From an uncultured Actinomycetes bacterium (GTDB lineage Bacteria > Actinomycetota > Actinomycetes > S36-B12 > UBA5976): a DNA stretch of 8,947 bases. The notes beneath the pieces were generated by a model that saw only the letters and a list, made by a program, of their open reading frames with translations, did not search any database and was not told where the DNA came from. Made by a program: the position numbers and the translations under genes. The stretch spans positions 1 through 8,947 of the forward strand of contig CAJBBC010000139.1 of assembly GCA_903951185.1 (NCBI GenBank). The letters run 5' to 3'. This document shows, piece after piece, positions 5,797 through 8,947 of this stretch (its first letter is position 1; the number at the start of each line of letters is the position of its first letter).

Positions 5797-6734
5797 TCGT
5801 AACCGTCACCTTAAATCCAAGCGTGGATCGAACTGTCTCGATTGCTGCACTCAAACTCGGTTCAGTCAATCGAGTTGATTTAACGGCTGTTGATCCTGGC
5901 GGCAAAGGTGTGAATGTTTCTCGCGCAGTTAAAGCTTTTGGAAAATCAACACATGCCATTCTTGTTTGCGGTTCTTTTGGCAGCCGGTGGTTTGCTGATC
6001 GCCTAACTGAATTAGCCATACCGCACAATATTTTGTTAGCCGCTGGTGTGACGCGAAATAATGTCACGCTCGTTGAAGGTGACGGCACAGTTACAAAAAT
6101 AAATGAACCAGGCTTTCAATTAACCGATGCGATTATTACTGAAGTAAAAAGCGCATTAAGTGATTTGAATTTAAAGAATGCTTGGGTGGTTTTTGCTGGG
6201 CGTCTAAATCCCGGCGCGAACGCACAAACTTATTTAGAGCTTGCCAATTACGCTCGAAACCTTGGTGCGAAAATCGCGGTAGATGCTTCGGGCGCTGAAC
6301 TCAAACACGCAATTCAGATGAACCCAGATTTGATAAAGCCAAACCAGCATGAATTAGCCGAATTAGTTGGACGACCACTAACCACCATCCATGAGGTGCT
6401 TGACGCGGCAAAAGAGGTTTTAGCTGGCGGAGTTACGTCGATTTTGTGCAGTTTAGGTGAAGATGGCGCCTTATTTATCAATGAAAACGGTGTAATTCAC
6501 GTAGAACCAGAATCCAAGGTGGTCGGTGTGCCTGTCGGGGCTGGCGACATTTTGCTGGCAACGTTTATTGCGGGTGGGGCAGATGTAGCAGCTCTACCAG
6601 GAGCTGTCTCCTGGTCTGCCGCTTCAGTTCCACTTGAAGGAACCGCTATCCCGACGCCACAGCAGGCAGCGAACGTGAAAGTCCGAGTAAATCAAGGTCT
6701 AGACGAGAACCGTTCGTTAGTAGAGGTGAACTAA
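5793..6734 (+). CDS. fruK: 1-phosphofructokinase (PfkB/ribokinase family)
   Basis: FruK phosphorylates fructose 1-phosphate, the product of the fructose PTS, to fructose 1,6-bisphosphate with ATP, feeding glycolysis. The 313 residues start MIVTVTLNPSVDRT, typical of 1-phosphofructokinases. They carry the first PfkB signature GGKGVNVSRA (36-45), KINEPG (102-107), KPNQHELAEL (182-191) and the second signature region VGAGD (248-252). Asp252 there is the expected catalytic base. The usual small residue and AGF after GAGD are replaced by ILLATF, a mild departure. The ATG lies in the stop of the regulator gene and has no clear Shine-Dalgarno, so it is probably translated by coupling. The stop abuts the GTG of the EIIA gene with no gap. 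The tagatose-6-phosphate kinase LacC is a close relative, but the PTS context favours 1-phosphofructokinase. Confidence 0.93.
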   Translation: MIVTVTLNPSVDRTVSIAALKLGSVNRVDLTAVDPGGKGVNVSRAVKAFGKSTHAILVCGSFGSRWFADRLTELAIPHNILLAAGVTRNNVTLVEGDGTVTKINEPGFQLTDAIITEVKSALSDLNLKNAWVVFAGRLNPGANAQTYLELANYARNLGAKIAVDASGAELKHAIQMNPDLIKPNQHELAELVGRPLTTIHEVLDAAKEVLAGGVTSILCSLGEDGALFINENGVIHVEPESKVVGVPVGAGDILLATFIAGGADVAALPGAVSWSAASVPLEGTAIPTPQQAANVKVRVNQGLDENRSLVEVN

Positions 6735-7172
6735 GTGTCAGTATTCTCCCCAGATCTAGTGAATCTAGATTTGTATGCAAGTGACAAAACTGAAGCCATT
6801 TCCCAGATGGCTGCGTTAGTTGTTGCTGCCGGCCGAGGCACTGATCTTGATCAAATAGTGGCTGATGTTTTAGAGCGTGATGCACTTGGCACGCCACAAG
6901 TCGATGGTGTGGCAATTCCCCATGCGCGCAGTAAAGGTGTGACTAAATCTAGTGTTGTTGTGGCCAGAACTAACGGCGTGGTCTTTGATCCGGAAGAGGA
7001 TCCTGCAGATGTGCTGATGATGATTTTGGTTCCGGATGGCGATACTAATGAACACATTGAAATACTTTCTGGTCTTGCACGCCGACTAATGAATCCAGAT
7101 TTCACCGCAAGTTTAAGAACTTCAACTGACGCAACCGAACTTGCAAGCTTGCTTGCCAATGGAGAGGGATAA
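6735..7172 (+). CDS. Fructose PTS component EIIA (stand-alone)
   Basis: This 145-residue cytoplasmic protein is a single PTS EIIA type-2 (fructose/mannitol) domain. It accepts phosphate from HPr and passes it to EIIB. The phosphorylated residue is His63 in GVAIPHARS (58-66), and the second conserved histidine is His107 in NEHIEILSGLARRL. It starts at a GTG directly after the fruK stop, with AGAGG at 6722-6726 as Shine-Dalgarno inside the end of fruK. It ends two bases before the EIIB gene. Many bacteria carry this domain fused to HPr or to the transporter; here it is separate. HPr and enzyme I are not in the window and must be supplied from elsewhere. Confidence 0.94.
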   Translation: MSVFSPDLVNLDLYASDKTEAISQMAALVVAAGRGTDLDQIVADVLERDALGTPQVDGVAIPHARSKGVTKSSVVVARTNGVVFDPEEDPADVLMMILVPDGDTNEHIEILSGLARRLMNPDFTASLRTSTDATELASLLANGEG

Positions 7173-7174
7173 CA

Positions 7175-7483
7175 ATGAAAATTGTTGCAATCACATCATG
7201 CGCAACAGGTATTGCACATACTTATATGGCGGCTGAGGCATTAGAGCGAGCTGGTAAAGCAGCCGGACATGAAATGTTTGTTGAGACACAAGGCGCCGGT
7301 GGCTTTAAGCCGCTTGACCCAGCAATTGTTTCGGGCGCAGATGTAGTTATTTTTGCCAACGATGTCGGTATCCGCGAAAAAGAGCGGTTCGACAATCTAA
7401 AGTCTGTTCAGTCAACTCCAAAAGCCGCGATTAAAGATGCAAAAGCTTTAATCGAGGCCGCTGAGAAATTGGTGAATGGATAA
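7175..7483 (+). CDS. Fructose PTS component EIIB (stand-alone)
   Basis: This 102-residue protein is a single PTS EIIB domain of the fructose family. Cys9 in TSCATGIAHTYMAAE (7-21) is the phosphorylated residue that takes phosphate from EIIA and gives it to the sugar held by EIIC. VETQGAGG (36-43) and IFANDVGI (59-66) are further family motifs. A strong Shine-Dalgarno (GGAGAGGGA, 7161-7169) precedes the ATG. In most fructose systems EIIB is fused to EIIC. Here it ends at a TAA, and 78 bases with two hairpins separate it from the EIIC gene, so it is a true separate polypeptide rather than a frameshift: the next gene has its own start and Shine-Dalgarno. Confidence 0.94.
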   Translation: MKIVAITSCATGIAHTYMAAEALERAGKAAGHEMFVETQGAGGFKPLDPAIVSGADVVIFANDVGIREKERFDNLKSVQSTPKAAIKDAKALIEAAEKLVNG

Positions 7484-7488
7484 CAAGG

Positions 7489-7513
7489 TTTCCTGAGGAA
7501 ACTCTTCAGGAAA
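7489..7513 (+). repeat. First hairpin between EIIB and EIIC genes
   Basis: TTTCCTGA (7489-7496) and TCAGGAAA (7506-7513) are perfect 8-base inverted copies with a 9-base loop, starting five bases after the EIIB stop. No T-run follows, so it looks more like an RNA stability or processing element than a terminator. Confidence 0.55.
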
Positions 7514-7519
7514 GTAAGA

Positions 7520-7541
7520 CACACTTACCCGAGTAGGTGTG
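7520..7541 (+). repeat. Second hairpin between EIIB and EIIC genes
   Basis: CACACTTAC (7520-7528) pairs with GTAGGTGTG (7533-7541) through nine pairs, one of them T-G, around a CCGA tetraloop. It lies seven bases after the first hairpin and six bases before the strong AGGAAGGA Shine-Dalgarno (7548-7555) of the EIIC gene. It could protect the 5' end of a processed EIIC message. Confidence 0.55.
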
Positions 7542-7561
7542 AAACGTAGGAAGGAACAGCC

Positions 7562-8626
7562 GTGAGTGCTGGAACTAAAGTACGTCAATGGTTAATGACT
7601 GGTGTCAGTTACATGATCCCATTCGTAGCCGCAGGCGGTATTTTGATCGCAATCGGATTCATGCTTGCAGGATCTGACAACATCGTTGAGGTTACTCAAC
7701 CTTCACTAGCAGAAGCAGTAGATACGAACAACATCCCGGCGCTAATTTTCCGCCTCGGTGCTGCCGCATTTGGCTTCTTAGTACCTGTACTAGCTGGTTA
7801 CATTGCATTCGCAATTGCTGACCGTCCAGGTTTAGTACCAGGTTTCGTTGCTGGTGCAATCTCAGGTGCAGTTGGCGCTGGTTACCTTGGTGGTCTAGCT
7901 GGCGGTATCATCGCTGGTCTAGTTGCTAAGTGGATCTCCGACCAAAAAGTACCTGCTGCACTTCGCAGCATCATGCCAATCGTTGTCACACCTTTACTTG
8001 CCACAGTTGTAACTGGCGCAGTTATGGTTTACATCGTTGGCGAACCAGTTGCATCACTTAATACAGCATTAACTGACTGGTTAAGTGGCTTAGGTGGCGG
8101 CTCTGCTGTTGTACTAGGTATCATCCTTGGCTTAATGATGGCCTTTGATATGGGTGGTCCAGTTAACAAAGTTGCTTACACATTCGCTGCTGGTGGTCTA
8201 GCTAACGTAGCTGCTGGTGCAACTAGCGCTAAAGAATGGGTTGTAATGGCTGCTGTAATGGCTGCTGGTATGACTCCTCCACTAGGTCTAGCTCTTGCTA
8301 CAGTTCTTCGCCCTAAGCAGTTCACTGATGCTGAACGCGAAAATGGTAAAGCAGCATGGGTACTTGGTGCATCATTCATCACTGAAGGTGCGATTCCATT
8401 CGCAGCTGCAGATCCAATTCGCGTAATCCCATCATTGATGGCTGGTTCCGCAGTTGCTGGTGCAATGGTTATGTCATTTGAAAATACTCTTCGTGCACCG
8501 CACGGTGGTATTTGGGTGACACCACTTATCGGTGGCGTTGGTACCTACCTACTTGCAATCGCAGTAGGAACAGTTGTTACAGCCGCTGCTGTAATCGCTG
8601 CTAAAGGCGCTGGCTCAAAAGCATAA
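7562..8626 (+). CDS. fruA: Fructose PTS component EIIC (membrane permease)
   Basis: EIIC forms the transmembrane channel that binds fructose outside and delivers it to EIIB for phosphorylation to fructose 1-phosphate. The 354 residues are rich in Gly/Ala and hydrophobic segments (clear ones near 15-36, 66-86, 90-121, 137-160, 180-196, 227-248, 289-305 and 321-347). They carry the fructose-family motifs MAFDMGGPVNK (193-203), SFITEGAIPFAAADP (271-285) and RAPHGG (311-316). This is the length of the IIC domain alone; there is no IIB or IIA part and no cysteine. AGGAAGGA six bases before the GTG at 7562 fixes the start. It is the last gene of the operon, and a strong terminator begins six bases after its stop. 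Its codon use is richer in ATC and TTC than the genes before it, which suggests high expression. Confidence 0.95.
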   Translation: MSAGTKVRQWLMTGVSYMIPFVAAGGILIAIGFMLAGSDNIVEVTQPSLAEAVDTNNIPALIFRLGAAAFGFLVPVLAGYIAFAIADRPGLVPGFVAGAISGAVGAGYLGGLAGGIIAGLVAKWISDQKVPAALRSIMPIVVTPLLATVVTGAVMVYIVGEPVASLNTALTDWLSGLGGGSAVVLGIILGLMMAFDMGGPVNKVAYTFAAGGLANVAAGATSAKEWVVMAAVMAAGMTPPLGLALATVLRPKQFTDAERENGKAAWVLGASFITEGAIPFAAADPIRVIPSLMAGSAVAGAMVMSFENTLRAPHGGIWVTPLIGGVGTYLLAIAVGTVVTAAAVIAAKGAGSKA

Positions 8627-8631
8627 GTAAG

Positions 8632-8677
8632 TAAAAGAAAAACCCCAGAGGACGAATCCTCTGGGGTTTTTCTTTTA
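8632..8677. terminator. Strong bidirectional intrinsic terminator
   Basis: A perfect 21-base inverted repeat (8632-8652 and 8657-8677) surrounds a CGAA tetraloop. The GC core CCCCAGAGGA/TCCTCTGGGG is flanked by an A-run on the left and a T-run on the right, so it can stop transcription from both sides. It ends the fru operon on the plus strand and probably the convergent minus-strand gene, whose stop is 13 bases away. Confidence 0.95.
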
Positions 8678-8689
8678 GTCTTTAAGCAG

Positions 8690-8947
8690 TTAGTTCAATA
8701 ATCCAAGAAAACTGCGAAGCGGTATTTCATTTGGTTGCGGGCAACAGTGATTGACTCGTGTAATCAATGTAATAAAAATTAGGTAACCCACAAGGAATAT
8801 AAGTATAAAATTCTTTTGAAATACTTCACTTATTTCGCTAGAAGTTTCAAATCGTAAATCGCCTAGAGCCGTAGATTTCTTTAGACTCTCACTTAAAATA
8901 TTTAAACTTATTAACGAAATAAATGTATACATGGAAATAAGTCTTCC
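8690..8947 (-). CDS. C-terminal part of an unrecognised membrane protein (partial at window edge)
   Basis: On the minus strand the frame is open from the right edge to a TAA at 8692-8690. An internal ATG at 8932-8930 would give 80 residues, but five in-frame codons precede it with no stop, so the gene most likely begins outside the window. The visible part has a hydrophobic stretch near the edge (about MYTFISLISLNIL). A charged, soluble loop follows (ESLKKSTALGDLRFETSSEISEVFQK), then a clear membrane segment (FILIFLVGYLIFITLI) and a short polar tail with a Cys-Cys pair. I do not recognise a family. It is AT-rich like the gene at the other end of the window. The shared terminator just downstream supports its being real. 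Confidence 0.5.
   Translation of the reverse strand, partial: GRLISMYTFISLISLNILSESLKKSTALGDLRFETSSEISEVFQKNFILIFLVGYLIFITLITRVNHCCPQPNEIPLRSFLGLLN

Noticed and set aside
5723..6088. 121-residue minus-strand open frame
   Set aside because: Antisense to the start of fruK and the end of the regulator gene, both of which are well supported.
7143..7152. Perfect palindrome GCAAGCTTGC near the end of the EIIA gene
   Set aside because: Ten bases within codons of a conserved protein and expected now and then by chance. No partner repeat nearby.
6646..7159. Several minus-strand open frames over the end of fruK and the EIIA gene
   Set aside because: They overlap each other and are antisense to a gene with the conserved EIIA active-site motif. 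None has a recognisable domain.
7484..7561. EIIB-EIIC junction as a frameshifted fusion gene
   Set aside because: EIIB ends at its normal domain length, the gap carries structured non-coding sequence, and EIIC has its own strong Shine-Dalgarno and GTG start.
8176..8382. 68-residue minus-strand open frame inside the EIIC gene
   Set aside because: Shadow of a conserved membrane permease, with an Ala/Ser-rich composition typical of antisense frames.

Overview
The window reads as chromosomal DNA of an actinobacterium with unusually low GC for that phylum. The evidence is a PurF with the actinobacterial propeptide start (MARGDGRLNHE, then GEKGPQDACGVFG), a small DUF3073 protein (a family I know only from actinobacteria) next to purM, a tRNA Glu-Asp-Phe cluster with no encoded CCA ends, and coding sequence that is only moderately GC. 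A reduced-GC freshwater lineage such as the Nanopelagicales/Planktophila group would fit, but that placement is inference.

Layout: (i) 1-1575 is an AT-rich stretch. It has a possible gene end at the left edge and a polytopic membrane protein that resembles the DUF6056/GT-C-like families. (ii) 1576-4205 holds purF and purM, two de novo purine synthesis genes overlapping by 4 bases; purF has a GTG start that looks leaderless. (iii) 4208-4420 on the minus strand is a DUF3073 protein, tail to tail with purM with only 2 bases between them. (iv) 4480-4808 on the minus strand carries tRNA-Phe, tRNA-Asp and tRNA-Glu, transcribed Glu to Phe. Hairpins lie in the spacers and a terminator-like hairpin lies ahead of tRNA-Glu. 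(v) 4809-5034 is the divergent control region between the tRNA cluster and the fru operon. It contains helically phased short repeats and a leader hairpin. (vi) 5035-8626 is a complete fructose PTS operon: DeoR-type regulator, 1-phosphofructokinase, separate EIIA, EIIB and EIIC. It closes with a 21-bp perfect-stem terminator. (vii) 8690-8947 on the minus strand is the C-terminal end of an unrecognised AT-rich membrane protein running off the right edge.

How the genes work together: PurF makes 5-phosphoribosylamine from PRPP and glutamine, and PurM closes the imidazole ring of AIR later in the same pathway. In the fru operon, phosphate passes from HPr (not in the window) to EIIA His63, then EIIB Cys9, then to fructose as it crosses the membrane through EIIC. 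This gives fructose 1-phosphate, which FruK converts to fructose 1,6-bisphosphate. The DeoR protein presumably senses a sugar phosphate and controls its own operon.

I see no CRISPR array, transposase, phage gene, toxin-antitoxin pair or new defence system. The points most worth a second look are regulatory or architectural: a 14-base direct repeat flanking the AT-rich membrane gene, the hairpin-rich tRNA leader and spacers, the repeat array ahead of the fru operon, and the double hairpin plus codon-use shift that sets EIIC apart from the genes before it.
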